Source: Oscillospiraceae bacterium
GTDB lineage: Bacteria; Bacillota; Clostridia; Oscillospirales; Acutalibacteraceae
Assembly (NCBI GenBank): GCA_031267965.1
Contig: JAIRYC010000018.1
Span: forward strand, 1 to 41,745
DNA: 41,745 nt
Reading direction: 5' to 3'
This document shows positions 1-7,377 of this stretch, in pieces. Position 1 is the stretch's first letter. Every line of letters starts with the position of its first letter. Position numbers and translations under genes: made by a program. Below the pieces are notes generated by a model. It was not told where the DNA came from. It worked only from the letters and a program-made list of their open reading frames with translations, and ran no database searches.

Positions 1-160
1 CTTCAACCGCATCAACGCTTTTATAAAGCATGGAAAATATCTGCAATTGCACCTTGAGCATTGCATCAAATTGATGCGGCATTTTCGCATTACCTTGTTC
101 AGCAGGCGTAGTTTGGCAATCGCTTTTTTGCACCGGAATATAGAATGAATCCATTATCAT
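1..160 (-). CDS. Partial unknown prophage ORF running off the left edge
   Basis: An open frame on the minus strand starts at ATG 160 (second in-frame ATG at 154) and continues to the window edge without a stop, giving about 53 residues (MIMDSFYIPVQKSD...). It follows the holin-like gene in the same direction, where a phage endolysin or other lysis gene often sits, but I recognise no motif. The ribosome site is weak and only a fragment is visible, so both its reality and its function are uncertain. Confidence 0.35.
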   Translation of the reverse strand, partial: MIMDSFYIPVQKSDCQTTPAEQGNAKMPHQFDAMLKVQLQIFSMLYKSVDAVE

Positions 161-204
161 TTGAACTGTTTCTATTAATTGACCTGATAATCAAGCACGT
201 TCTA

Positions 205-439
205 TCACCTCAAATGTTGTTCTTGCCGCTGAGATTGGAGGTCTTGCGACTGTTCCATTTCAGCAGGCGCTAAGTATGCAAAGCAAATAAACAGCGCAAG
301 CACTATCATCCAAAATAGATTAGTTAAAATCAATGACAGTTTCCAAGGCGTTATAAGCTTTTCAGCACCGGCAGCCATTTTTTTCAAAATAGCCTACTTC
401 TTTTTCCGCAGTATCTACTTTTGTGTTAAAGTTCTCCAT
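205..439 (-). pseudogene. Holin-like small membrane protein, frameshifted in a 7-A run
   Basis: A frame starting at ATG 439 (MENFNTKVDTAEKEVGYFEK), with a good AAGGGA ribosome site, overlaps the stop of the upstream gene by 14 bases. Its natural continuation (MAAGAEKLITPWKLS, then a membrane helix LILTNLFWMIVLALFICFAY and a Gln-rich tail) lies one base out of frame. The break is at a homopolymer of seven A (minus-strand sense, positions 378-384). With six A the two halves fuse perfectly into a ~77-residue protein with one membrane span. This fits a small phage lysis or holin-type protein, placed after the tail fibre gene. The shift may be a real mutation, programmed slippage or a sequencing indel. 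If the second half is translated alone it would start at ATG 378 or TTG 387. Confidence 0.6.
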
Positions 440-740
440 GATTATTCCCTTTCTTTCTGTGTGATAATTCATCGAGCAATCTAAAAAGAGCGGAAACATC
501 TTTCTTCATGCTTGCCATTTCTGTTTTTAATATAGCGATTTCTGTGGATAAGTTTTGGGATTTGATTTCTGCAAGCTCGTCCTTTATGTACTTAATATCA
601 GTTCTAAGCTCTGCTGTAAATGAACCCCGTGTTTCGCCGCTGTCTTTTGCCCTGCCTTTAAGCCCAACAAGGAATCCAGCAATGCCTATTATAATAGTAA
701 TTAGCCCAAAAATCAAGGTTAGCAGTTGAACGTCAGTCAT
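426..740 (-). CDS. Prophage membrane protein with coiled coil
   Basis: A protein of 104 residues. I place the start at ATG 740 (MTDVQLLTLIF), preceded by GGGGGA. A longer frame from 821 would run into the fibre gene. Residues about 5-26 form one membrane helix (LLTLIFGLITIIIGIAGFLV), followed by basic residues and a heptad-rich segment up to residue ~95, so a membrane-anchored coiled coil is likely. This layout is common for small proteins between the tail fibre and lysin genes of Firmicutes phages (haemolysin XhlA-like or Rz-like roles), but I cannot assign it to a named family. Its stop overlaps the start of the frameshifted holin-like gene, implying coupled translation. Confidence 0.7.
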   Translation of the reverse strand: MTDVQLLTLIFGLITIIIGIAGFLVGLKGRAKDSGETRGSFTAELRTDIKYIKDELAEIKSQNLSTEIAILKTEMASMKKDVSALFRLLDELSHRKKGNNHGEL

Positions 741-759
741 TTTATTATCCCCCAATAAA

Positions 760-2349
760 TTATTCAAAAGAGCCTTCAATTCCAGAAACCCAGCATGTTT
801 CTGTAACTGTGCCTTTTTCAACCGTTATTCTAAAACTAAATCCATATTGAACTGATTGATTTACGTCATTTTCAAAAACATATGTCAATCCAAGTTGCGT
901 TGCCCTTGTGCAATCTTCCCAAATTGGTTCGGAATCAAATGGATTATTTGTAGCCTCAATTCTTAAACTTGCTCCAAACGGTATCCCGCTATCTACTTTA
1001 ACAGTGCATTTTCCAGGCTGTACTGTAGCTGAAATTGGCGACGATTTTTCAATGAAAAAAGAAGCAACTTTCTTTTCAAAAGTTAATGTTCGTGTTGCTG
1101 ACACATTAGATGTATCTGTAGCTGTGATTGTTAATGTATGTATACCTTGATCCAGCGAAGCAAATACAGTGCTATTAACAAATGCAGTTTGTTCTACACC
1201 AAGCGAAATATTATTTTTTGCAGCAAAAATATTTCCGTTAATAGCTTCTGTTACATTAACCACGTCATTTAATCCATGTTGAACTGTGTAGTCGTATCCA
1301 AAAGTTGTCGATTTAATTCCTATATCTTCATCTTGCCCGCTTATAACAGGACGTATGATAATCTTTGACATTACTATACGTCTAAGAACTATTGGATCAT
1401 TGAGCAGTGCAGTTTGATTATAAATGCCTGCAAACCACATATTTCCGAAAGCAAAATATCCAGCGCGATTCAATACCTGTTGTTCTGCCGGTTTACTTAC
1501 TATCCAATTCAAACCGTCCGTTGATTCAACTATCAATCTTGCCCTCGAGGTATTGCTTGCCCAAGCTACCCATAATCCAGATCCCGCTACCTCTCCGTAA
1601 CAAAAACCGCCAATTTGCCTATTTGTGCCGCCCGGACTTGTCCACCCCGGTGTGCTTGGCGCCTGCCTTAACGTCCAATTTATACCGTCTGACGACGTAA
1701 CAAAATTATCTGCGGATTTTTGTGATATAAATAGTCCCCCTCCATAAACTATGGTTGTAGGCATTACTGTTGAATTTACAGAATACTCCTGCCAATTGAT
1801 CCCATCTTCTGATACAATAATATAGTTAGTTCCTCTTGCAACAAACTGTCCACCGCCAAAACAAATGCTTGCCCAAGCATCTTCAATCGGCGCAGGTCTT
1901 TGAATCCAGTCAATACCATCTGGCGAAGTGGTTATCCTATATAATGGATTACTAACCGTATTTGGATAATATCCGCCACTATTTGAAACAGCTACAAATA
2001 ATCCGTTTCCAAAAGCAATATTATTTCTTCCCTGTTGCAAATTATTGCCGAGATTCGGATTTCTTGTAGTCCAGTTGATACCATCTGGTGAAGTAAAAAA
2101 TCTATTTAGAGATCCGCCTCCCCTAATTCCCACAAATATGTCATTACCAAACGCTATATCATCAAGAATATAATTATCTGCTAACAGTCCAATATCCCAG
2201 TCAACGCCATCATCAGAAGCAGCAACTAAATCGTTTCCATATTCTGCGCCTTCTGTCGTCAATAGAGCAACATATTTATTGTTAGCGAAAATAACCTTAG
2301 ATATATTTCTATCAAGCTTATTACCTATATCCGTCCATTCTTGTGCCAT
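760..2349 (-). CDS. Prophage tail fibre / receptor-binding protein with SxDGxxW propeller repeats
   Basis: A protein of 529 residues. The N-terminal ~320 residues contain six S-x-D-G-x-x-W motifs (near residues 45, 87, 142, 180, 219 and 276), separated by blocks like 'IAFGNGLFVA' and 'FGGGQFVA'. This is the Asp-box/BNR-like pattern of beta-propeller blades. The region from ~380 to 430 (TLTITATDTSNVSATRTLTF) resembles a bacterial Ig-like fold, and a further beta-rich domain ends the protein. Its place after small baseplate genes and before the membrane lysis genes, all in one direction, points to a host-binding fibre. The start ATG 2349 has AGGAGGT upstream. The gene is clearly AT-rich compared with the chromosomal genes to the right. 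The specific receptor is unknown. Confidence 0.8.
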   Translation of the reverse strand: MAQEWTDIGNKLDRNISKVIFANNKYVALLTTEGAEYGNDLVAASDDGVDWDIGLLADNYILDDIAFGNDIFVGIRGGGSLNRFFTSPDGINWTTRNPNLGNNLQQGRNNIAFGNGLFVAVSNSGGYYPNTVSNPLYRITTSPDGIDWIQRPAPIEDAWASICFGGGQFVARGTNYIIVSEDGINWQEYSVNSTVMPTTIVYGGGLFISQKSADNFVTSSDGINWTLRQAPSTPGWTSPGGTNRQIGGFCYGEVAGSGLWVAWASNTSRARLIVESTDGLNWIVSKPAEQQVLNRAGYFAFGNMWFAGIYNQTALLNDPIVLRRIVMSKIIIRPVISGQDEDIGIKSTTFGYDYTVQHGLNDVVNVTEAINGNIFAAKNNISLGVEQTAFVNSTVFASLDQGIHTLTITATDTSNVSATRTLTFEKKVASFFIEKSSPISATVQPGKCTVKVDSGIPFGASLRIEATNNPFDSEPIWEDCTRATQLGLTYVFENDVNQSVQYGFSFRITVEKGTVTETCWVSGIEGSFE

Positions 2350-2361
2350 GATCTTACCTCC

Positions 2362-2592
2362 TTATATTTCTATCCGGCCTAAATTTTGATTCCACACACC
2401 ATTAGTTTCTATTCCATCAAGTGTATCAAACTGAAACAAAAATCTATATGCTAAATCTCCACTAAATAATGTATTATTTAATCTTGCAACCATTTTATCA
2501 AGAATATCAAAATTTCGATTAAAAACCATTACATCATAATTCTCAGTTACCAATGGTTTTTCTAAGCCGATATTTGGTGTAAGTATAGCCAT
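2362..2592 (-). CDS. Small prophage baseplate/fibre-associated protein
   Basis: A protein of 76 residues. Its N-terminus (MAILTPNIGLEKP...ENYDVMVFNRNFDILDK) resembles the start of many Firmicutes phage fibre proteins, in which a short 'TPNLGLxKP...YD...N.NFDxID' block attaches to the baseplate. Here the block stands as a short separate protein instead of heading a long fibre. The gap to the next fibre gene is 12 bases and to the preceding gene 2 bases, so it belongs to the same late operon. Function is inferred from this resemblance and position. Confidence 0.65.
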   Translation of the reverse strand: MAILTPNIGLEKPLVTENYDVMVFNRNFDILDKMVARLNNTLFSGDLAYRFLFQFDTLDGIETNGVWNQNLGRIEI

Positions 2593-2594
2593 AT

Positions 2595-2960
2595 CTAAGC
2601 CTCCAATAATTGTTGATGTGTAAATTGTTGCATTTCTTCATGTGTATATCTTTTTAGATAAATATGTTCATATGGAATTGCATGGTGTAATAATTCCAAA
2701 ATTCGCATATAAAACTTATCTTCTGATCCCTGATAGCCATGTTTTTGAGCCTGTAAAAATAAATCTTTGCCGGTTAACCCAGCGGGTATCCAAAACTCAT
2801 AAAGATAGCTATCTTCTTTCATAGTTATATAAGCTTTTGCAGGACTTTCTTTTGATATATTAAAAGCATTTGCAGCTATATTATCTAATCTCTTTATCTT
2901 TCTTATAGCTATTCCAATATCATCTATTTGCCAATTAGAAACAAATATTGATTGTGGCAT
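2595..2960 (-). CDS. Small prophage protein, paralogue of the next gene upstream
   Basis: A protein of 121 residues. The centre has 'SYLYEFWIPAGLTGKD', followed by a helix and 'HGYQGSEDKFYMRILELL'. The gene transcribed just before it (2970-3251) has the same order of elements: YLYEFGIPQGQTGQD, then a helix, then IGYTGTEQQMFSDLLNLL. This points to an old tandem duplication. The YxxEFxIPxGxTG block is familiar from phage distal-tail proteins, where it often leads into a collagen-like Gly-X-Y stretch that is missing here. The exact role is unknown. Its start at 2960 has a GGAGG-type site. Confidence 0.65.
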   Translation of the reverse strand: MPQSIFVSNWQIDDIGIAIRKIKRLDNIAANAFNISKESPAKAYITMKEDSYLYEFWIPAGLTGKDLFLQAQKHGYQGSEDKFYMRILELLHHAIPYEHIYLKRYTHEEMQQFTHQQLLEA

Positions 2961-2969
2961 ATGTGCCTC

Positions 2970-3251
2970 CTATAACAAATTTAGTAAATCAGAGAACATC
3001 TGTTGCTCCGTTCCTGTATATCCAATTTCTACTAATTTATCAAAAAGATTTGTTCCATCTTGTCCTGTTTGCCCTTGCGGTATGCCAAACTCATATAAGT
3101 AACCGGACGGTTGAACAATGATATTTACAAAGGGTAAAGTTCCAGATGGAAGAGTATCGGTATGGGTTGACACATTATCAAGCAATCCGGATTTCATTAT
3201 TGAATCATCAATAGTCTGACCGTCAAACTCAGAAGTAAATATTTCCATCAT
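2970..3251 (-). CDS. Small prophage protein with YxxEFxIPxGxTG block
   Basis: A protein of 93 residues. The C-terminal half (YLYEFGIPQGQTGQDGTNLF... then EIGYTGTEQQMFSDLL) matches the downstream neighbour at 2595-2960, so the two are paralogues. The start ATG 3251 overlaps the stop of the previous gene by four bases (ATGA), which suggests translational coupling. It is likely a minor structural or fibre-adaptor protein of the baseplate, judged from its place in the late operon. I see no enzyme motif. Confidence 0.65.
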   Translation of the reverse strand: MMEIFTSEFDGQTIDDSIMKSGLLDNVSTHTDTLPSGTLPFVNIIVQPSGYLYEFGIPQGQTGQDGTNLFDKLVEIGYTGTEQQMFSDLLNLL

Positions 3252-3682
3252 TGCGCCTCCTCATATTTATATAAAAATATTTCATTTTCTGATGTCATAA
3301 ATATTTGCATATCTGATGTCAATAAAAAATTACCGAGTCTATAAATACTATCAAGTATTAGTTCTAAATCATTTGCTTTTTCCAATGTCGGCTTATTAAA
3401 ATCTTCTGGAACTTCCGGCGTAAATTCAGTAACTTCAAGTATTTCTTGTAGTGTGCTTATATTTTGTACTATCTGCCCTACGTTCTGAACAGTATAATCA
3501 AAATCCCCCCACTGGTCTTTTGTGATTATCGTATTCGTTAATCCTATCTGATTAAAAATATCACTTAAATATATGCAAGCTTCATTTATTCTTTGTAAGT
3601 CCGATGCGTTATGATAAGCTTTACTTGTATTATTTGACAAGTCTGATGTATCTCTGTCAAAAACCAGATTTGGAAATATCAT
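3248..3682 (-). CDS. Prophage baseplate/tail structural protein
   Basis: A protein of 144 residues. The N-terminal part (LVFDRDTSDL...KAYHNASDLQRINEACIYL) follows a pattern often seen in Firmicutes phage baseplate proteins, 'DRT..D...G.YNASDLNRIE.A..YL'. The rest is helical with no enzyme motif. It overlaps the upstream tail gene by four bases (3679-3682) and the downstream gene by four bases, so all three are probably translated as a coupled set. The role is inferred from this pattern and gene order. Confidence 0.65.
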   Translation of the reverse strand: MIFPNLVFDRDTSDLSNNTSKAYHNASDLQRINEACIYLSDIFNQIGLTNTIITKDQWGDFDYTVQNVGQIVQNISTLQEILEVTEFTPEVPEDFNKPTLEKANDLELILDSIYRLGNFLLTSDMQIFMTSENEIFLYKYEEAQ

Positions 3683-4677
3683 ACTTTTACCTCTATTTTG
3701 GCAACTCTTAGATTGTTTATATTAGTATTCATGTTGGTAATAATTCCGGTTTTAATTCCGTAGTCAGTATCTATAGTAACCATATCGCCAATTTTTTCAT
3801 CCTCAAGAAACACTTCGGCTATTACGGTTTCTGTTCTCATTTCCATTGCAAAAACAATATCCAAAATTTCTCTGACATTTGAATCAGATATTAAAGTGTA
3901 TCGCTTGAATTCTTTAGGTGTTGATTTATCTCTTGGCAATATATCAGGATTTTCTTTTATAAAAATTCGTTCTACCGCCTTATAGGGAACCCTAAACACC
4001 GGAGGCTCTAAGACTGATGGCGCACTACCACCATACCCTGTACTGTAAACAAAATAATTTGCTGTTATTTTGTCTATGTTAAACCCAGGATTACCGCCGC
4101 CGCCAACGCCAGTAGTAAAGGTTCCATATGGTTGTGAATGGTCTACTTTAACAGATTGTTTTGGCGTTGCGCTCCAAACCATATTTGCAACCTGATCCCA
4201 TCCTGTAGTTTCAACTACATTTACACCATTTTGCACTATTGGCTGCGAACCATGAGGTTGTAAAATATATTGCCAGCTCGATAATCTAACTTCATTTGTT
4301 GAAGTATTGCTTTTTCTTACCTTTACCCCTTGCTTACATCTATCTGCTCCAAAATGTGAAACAACCTGAGTGCCGATTTTTCTTATGTGCACTGCACCAT
4401 CATAAGTTATTTCAATAATTCCACCTATGGCAAAAGCAACTTGAACAATTGCTTGTCTGCAACTTCCAATGGGCAAATATCCTCTAAGCAGCTTAGTGCG
4501 CAAACTCAATTCACATTCAATATCAACACCTGCCGCCACCGCTATTTGTTGTAAAATTGTATTAGCCGAAACATTATTATAAATATCGCCATCAAAATTT
4601 ATGCCAGCAATTGTGATTTCACGGTCTGTATCGTGGTGCTGATTGTGTTTTTTTGAGTTGCGACGTTGATATTGCAC
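3679..4677 (-). CDS. N-terminally truncated prophage tail/baseplate protein
   Basis: The frame gives 332 residues. From residue ~20 on it looks like the later part of a siphophage tail-associated or baseplate protein. There is a helical domain with 'SANTILQQIAVAAGVDIEC' and 'RGYLPIGSCRQAIVQVAFAI', then a beta-rich middle, then a C-terminal 'GDMVTIDTDYGIKTGIITNM' barrel-like block typical of such proteins. The N-terminal part expected for this family is absent. The first ~20 residues (MQYQRRNSKKHNQHHDTD) are read out of frame through another small gene (4619-4732), so a deletion joined unrelated DNA near 4640-4660. It is probably an inactive remnant, although the frame itself is open. Confidence 0.6.
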   Translation of the reverse strand: MQYQRRNSKKHNQHHDTDREITIAGINFDGDIYNNVSANTILQQIAVAAGVDIECELSLRTKLLRGYLPIGSCRQAIVQVAFAIGGIIEITYDGAVHIRKIGTQVVSHFGADRCKQGVKVRKSNTSTNEVRLSSWQYILQPHGSQPIVQNGVNVVETTGWDQVANMVWSATPKQSVKVDHSQPYGTFTTGVGGGGNPGFNIDKITANYFVYSTGYGGSAPSVLEPPVFRVPYKAVERIFIKENPDILPRDKSTPKEFKRYTLISDSNVREILDIVFAMEMRTETVIAEVFLEDEKIGDMVTIDTDYGIKTGIITNMNTNINNLRVAKIEVKV

Positions 4678-4732
4678 AACTAACCGTCACAATCCCGCCG
4701 ATAAGCGCTGTTACGATTTGCGTCCAATCCAT
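4619..4732 (-). pseudogene. Truncated small membrane protein at the prophage deletion junction
   Basis: ATG 4732 has a very strong ribosome site (GGGAGGGAGGGA). It begins a frame MDWTQIVTALIGGIVTVSC... that looks like the N-terminal membrane helix of a small phage lysis-module protein. After 'STSQLKKTQ' the frame ends at 4619 inside the truncated tail gene, which is read in a different frame. I interpret this as a small gene cut by the deletion that also removed the start of the tail protein. Only 37 residues remain. Whether a peptide is still made is unknown. Confidence 0.5.
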
Positions 4733-4755
4733 GGCTTTATCCCTCCCTCCCTTCC

Positions 4756-5022
4756 GTTTCGTCCGTCTTCCATTCGGCAAAAGGATTGGAGTTCGACAAC
4801 GTGTTCATTCCTTTTTTGTCGGGCGATAAACTACCAGATCCTGAAATTGTTGCAAGTGCAGTGTCTGAAGACGAAGCATATTCCAATGAAATAAAACTGC
4901 TTTATGTTGCGGCAACTCGTTCGAAATATGGTCTCTATATGACTCATAGTGGTACATTGTCTCCACTGTTTCCAGAAGGCGCAGATAGTTATGATTCTCA
5001 TGATGAGGAGGAAGTGGTATGA
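4756..5022 (+). pseudogene. C-terminal remnant of a UvrD/Rep-type helicase
   Basis: An open frame from about 4756 reads VSSVFHSAKGLEFDNVFIPF. This is helicase motif V of superfamily 1A (HxxKGLEFxxVFI). It then gives LLYVAATRSKYGLYMTHSG, which is motif VI (LLYVAxTRxK), and an acidic tail. The entire N-terminal ATPase part (Walker A and motifs Ia-IV) is missing, because the frame begins abruptly where minus-strand phage DNA ends. The intact C-terminus overlaps the start of the next frame by four bases (ATGA), so the two were once an operon. It cannot be a working helicase. Confidence 0.75.
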
Positions 5023-5162
5023 GCGCATATGACATTTTGGCGGCGCGGGGCGTAACCCGTTTATGCCATTTCACGAAGTTCCAAAGCCTGACGCATATCA
5101 TTCCCTCGGCGGACGGTATTCTGGCGAGCAATTCGATTCGGCAAGACACAAAAAACGTTATT
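5019..5162 (+). pseudogene. N-terminal fragment of a DarT-like ADP-ribosyltransferase
   Basis: From ATG 5019 about 48 residues (MSAYDILAARGVTRLCHFTK..., then ADGILASNSIRQDTKNV) match the start of the DarT/DUF4433 family as I know it: 'ITRLxHFT...NLxxIl...GIlas..l'. His-Phe-Thr is part of the NAD-binding site. The similarity stops near 5162, where the sequence becomes the reverse of a recombinase gene. The frame itself runs on to 5270 as nonsense. DarT enzymes ADP-ribosylate thymidines in single-stranded DNA and act in toxin-antitoxin or anti-phage systems. This is an inactive remnant of such a gene, formerly behind a helicase. The family call rests on a short segment. Confidence 0.6.
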
Positions 5163-5345
5163 GATGCGGCGAGGTATGGAAGCGTCGCCAATCGGGCGGT
5201 TGTCAGGCGTGAGAAACACATATTCGCACCGTGCGTCATGGGGGCGTCGGGCAGTGTATTTCAGCAATAGCTTTTGCGTGCGAAGCCCGAGGGGTACGGC
5301 TCTTTGTTTGTTCCCTTTCCTTGGTTTAACAGGGTTAAGGTCTAT
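5163..5345 (-). pseudogene. Fragment of a tyrosine recombinase / integrase
   Basis: The minus frame contains IDLNPVKPRKGNKQRAVPLG, then a helix, then YVFLTPDNRPIG and SIPRRI. This matches the beta-hairpin region of phage-type tyrosine recombinases (KGNKxRxVPL carries the catalytic lysine, followed by '..lFLt..G.pls...i.r.i'). The downstream HxLRH and Tyr boxes are replaced by the DarT-like fragment, and the upstream arm and core-binding domains are missing too. The open frame 5061-5432 is longer, but only this part looks like integrase. It is a remnant marking past integration or recombination at this locus. Confidence 0.65.
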
Positions 5346-5647
5346 GTAATTGTAAGAATATTTTGAATTCTTAAATTCTCGAGGACTTCGGACAGATGAG
5401 CAAAAAGCCGTCATATTGCTGAAAAATCGCATATATCCTTAAACTTGAAGACCGACGATAAATGCTAATTTTTGATTTCTAAATACATCTCAAATGCTTT
5501 CATTATTGAACTAAGGTCTGCGAGGTCAAAATCAAAACCTCGCGCCGAAGGCGTTCGTCGACGTCGGCGAAGGGGTTGGCTTCCCATACTCCAGAAGCAC
5601 TATAAACTAAGATTATAGCACGTTAGTTATCTTAACGATAAATTAAT
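5346..5647. other. Intergenic scar without a recognisable gene
   Basis: I see no intact gene here. A minus-strand extended -10 box (TGCTATAAT, 5612-5620) lies ahead of a 40-codon frame from ATG 5587 to 5465, whose end (FDFDLADLSSIMKAFEMYL) looks protein-like but is unassigned. The ATG has no properly spaced ribosome site. The region is probably more debris from the same rearrangements. Confidence 0.4.
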
Positions 5648-6649
5648 TTAGGCCAAGACCCTCTTTTGGCGCAACCAAGCAATGGTGTCGCGCAGCGTTT
5701 CCGCAAGCTCGCGCGGGTGGAATCCAAGCTCCTTTTCAGCCTTTTCGTGCGAGAACTCCGCATTGCTGCTCAAGGTATATAACGAATATGCCGTGAACAG
5801 CGGCTGCTGCCGCCTTACCTTATAATATAACTCGGCAAGCGGCGCGGTCAGTTTGGCAAACCACAGCGGCAGAATCGACTTAATCTCCCGCAGACCCGTA
5901 ATCTCGCTCAGCGCCTTCAAAAGCTCCGCCACCGTAAAGTATTTGTTCGCCAAGATATAGCACTCACCGGGGCGCCCTTTCTCGCAGCAAGAAACAACAC
6001 CGTCCGCCACATCGCGCACATCAACAAAATCGTACCCTCCGCGGACTCCGACCGAAAGCTTGCCGCGGCAGTAGTCAATTACCATCGTGTTTAGGTGGTT
6101 GTTCCCTTCGTCGTAAGGCCCGAGAATCCCGGAAGGGTGCACAACGCTGGCATTCAGCCCGCTGGCCGCCGCATCCAGCACAGCGCAGGTTGCTTCCGCC
6201 TTGGTCTTGGCGTAATCACCGTTCACGCTTTCCGGGTTAAAATCTGCAGTCTCCAAAATGGTTTCGCCATGCGGCTTCTCAGGAATTGCGTGCACGGAAC
6301 TGACATATACCAGCTTGCCAACGTCATTCTCCTTGCACAGGCGCAGAATATTGCGCGTGCCCTCAACGTTCACATCGTGCACCGCAGGGTTGGTTTTTGA
6401 TGCGATAGACACAATGCCGGCGGCATGTATAACGCGCACGTCGTCGCCGTTAATACCCCTCAGCAACGGTTTAAGGCTGTCCGGCTCCAGCACATTGCCT
6501 GTAATGACCTCAATGCCCGCCTCCTTTATTTTATTCCGTTCACTTGGCAAGACAAGCGCACGCACACGTGAGCCTGCACCCTTAAGAGTCTGCAGCACGG
6601 CACTCCCCAAGTGCCCTGCCGCCCCGGTTAAAATATACAATGGTTCCAT
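5648..6649 (-). CDS. NAD-dependent epimerase/dehydratase (extended SDR, dihydroflavonol-reductase-like)
   Basis: A protein of 333 residues with the extended short-chain dehydrogenase fold. The N-terminal nucleotide-binding motif is TGAAGHLG (residues 8-15), an acidic strand end is followed by 'HAAGIVS' near residue 75, 'YVSSVHAIP' lies in the middle, and the active-site Tyr-x-x-x-Lys is in DYAKTKAE. 'VVHPSGILGPYD' and 'FVDVRDVADG' are typical of atypical or dihydroflavonol 4-reductase-like members. The substrate cannot be told; sugar nucleotides, steroid-like or aldehyde substrates are all possible. It is a single-gene unit with an extended -10 promoter about 80-90 bases upstream, next to but not visibly coupled with the genes to its right. 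Confidence 0.85.
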   Translation of the reverse strand: MEPLYILTGAAGHLGSAVLQTLKGAGSRVRALVLPSERNKIKEAGIEVITGNVLEPDSLKPLLRGINGDDVRVIHAAGIVSIASKTNPAVHDVNVEGTRNILRLCKENDVGKLVYVSSVHAIPEKPHGETILETADFNPESVNGDYAKTKAEATCAVLDAAASGLNASVVHPSGILGPYDEGNNHLNTMVIDYCRGKLSVGVRGGYDFVDVRDVADGVVSCCEKGRPGECYILANKYFTVAELLKALSEITGLREIKSILPLWFAKLTAPLAELYYKVRRQQPLFTAYSLYTLSSNAEFSHEKAEKELGFHPRELAETLRDTIAWLRQKRVLA

Positions 6650-6729
6650 TTTGCCCCGCCTTTCTTAAAAACACCACCACGCCTCCTTCCTGCCACGCAG
6701 AACAGGGCCTATGTGTCATGCCTGTTATT

Positions 6730-6738
6730 ATTATAGCA
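6730..6738 (-). promoter_or_regulatory. Extended -10 promoter for the epimerase gene
   Basis: On the minus strand TGC-TATAAT (TATAAT at 6735-6730, TGC just upstream) lies 81 bases before the ATG at 6649. No good -35 hexamer is visible, as is usual for TGn promoters. The same TGCTATA(A/C)T form recurs at several other genes in this window. Confidence 0.55.
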
Positions 6739-6806
6739 CCAAATGCTTGGAATGAGACTCTTTTTTAGAAATATACTGAATTTATTATGATAAAAGATAG
6801 TAACAA

Positions 6807-7151
6807 TCACCCAATGCCATAACCCACAACTGTTTCTTCCGCTCCCTCATTGACCTCACGGGCACGTATTTGCCACACCGTAAGCGTCTGCGGCGTCTTG
6901 CCATCTCGTGTCTGGCAGGAAAGCAAGCGCAGCTCCGCGCAAAAGTGTATATACAGTCTGCCGTCCGCACCGGCATAGCTCTGCGTCAAAGCCCAATCCA
7001 GTTCAGGTATACGATACGCGGCAACATAATCTTGCCCCAGCGGTGAGGACACGCGCGGAGCAGTGCGCGCGTTCGCTAACATCCAGCGCGCCAGTCCGAT
7101 GCGGAATTCCTCGGCGGAGAGTATCTCCAGCGGATTCTGCTGCCCGCTCAC
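6807..7151 (-). CDS. Small protein of unknown function
   Basis: A protein of 114 residues from a GTG start at 7151 (MSGQQNPLEILSAEEFRIGL...). The start is chosen because AGAGGA lies 9 bases upstream and the GTGA overlaps the stop of the preceding gene by four bases. A TTG 27 bases earlier has no ribosome site. The sequence is soluble with mixed helix and strand, has several cysteines, and ends '...EETVVGYGIG'. I recognise no family. Coupling to the small upstream gene and the TetR gene suggests one operon under TetR control. Confidence 0.55.
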   Translation of the reverse strand: MSGQQNPLEILSAEEFRIGLARWMLANARTAPRVSSPLGQDYVAAYRIPELDWALTQSYAGADGRLYIHFCAELRLLSCQTRDGKTPQTLTVWQIRAREVNEGAEETVVGYGIG

Positions 7152-7357
7152 AACAAAAAGTCCTCTGCTATTTCCCAAAAGTGTACATATGAAGTCTCAT
7201 TCTCGTTTAGGATGTTTACAAACTTCTCTGTTACCTCTCGGGATGAGAAGTCACGGATTAATGGCTGAAACCCGCCTTCCAAACCAATGCCAAAGACAAT
7301 CCTGTCCTGATTGGTAAAGTCATCCATATGCGCATGGATAACATGATAGCGTTTCAT
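7148..7357 (-). CDS. Small conserved-looking protein, DUF6514-like pattern
   Basis: A protein of 69 residues with GGAGG ahead of ATG 7357. The core runs RIVFGIGLEGG, then IRDFSSREVTEKFVNILNEN, then YVHFWEIAEDFLL. This order ('YGI...I.DIS.....v..lv..lN....s.vHf.dVveDfL') is, from memory, that of small uncharacterised clostridial proteins classed as DUF6514. The resemblance is not verified and no biochemical role is known. It starts 20 bases after the TetR stop and overlaps the following gene, so the three genes probably form an operon. Confidence 0.6.
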   Translation of the reverse strand: MKRYHVIHAHMDDFTNQDRIVFGIGLEGGFQPLIRDFSSREVTEKFVNILNENETSYVHFWEIAEDFLL

Positions 7358-7377
7358 ACAACCTCCAATGACTGATT

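Noticed and set aside
5540..5590. Possible S-layer homology domain piece (ANPFADVDER on the minus strand)
   Set aside because: Only about ten residues match the SLH pattern and the frame stops soon after. Chance resemblance is likely.
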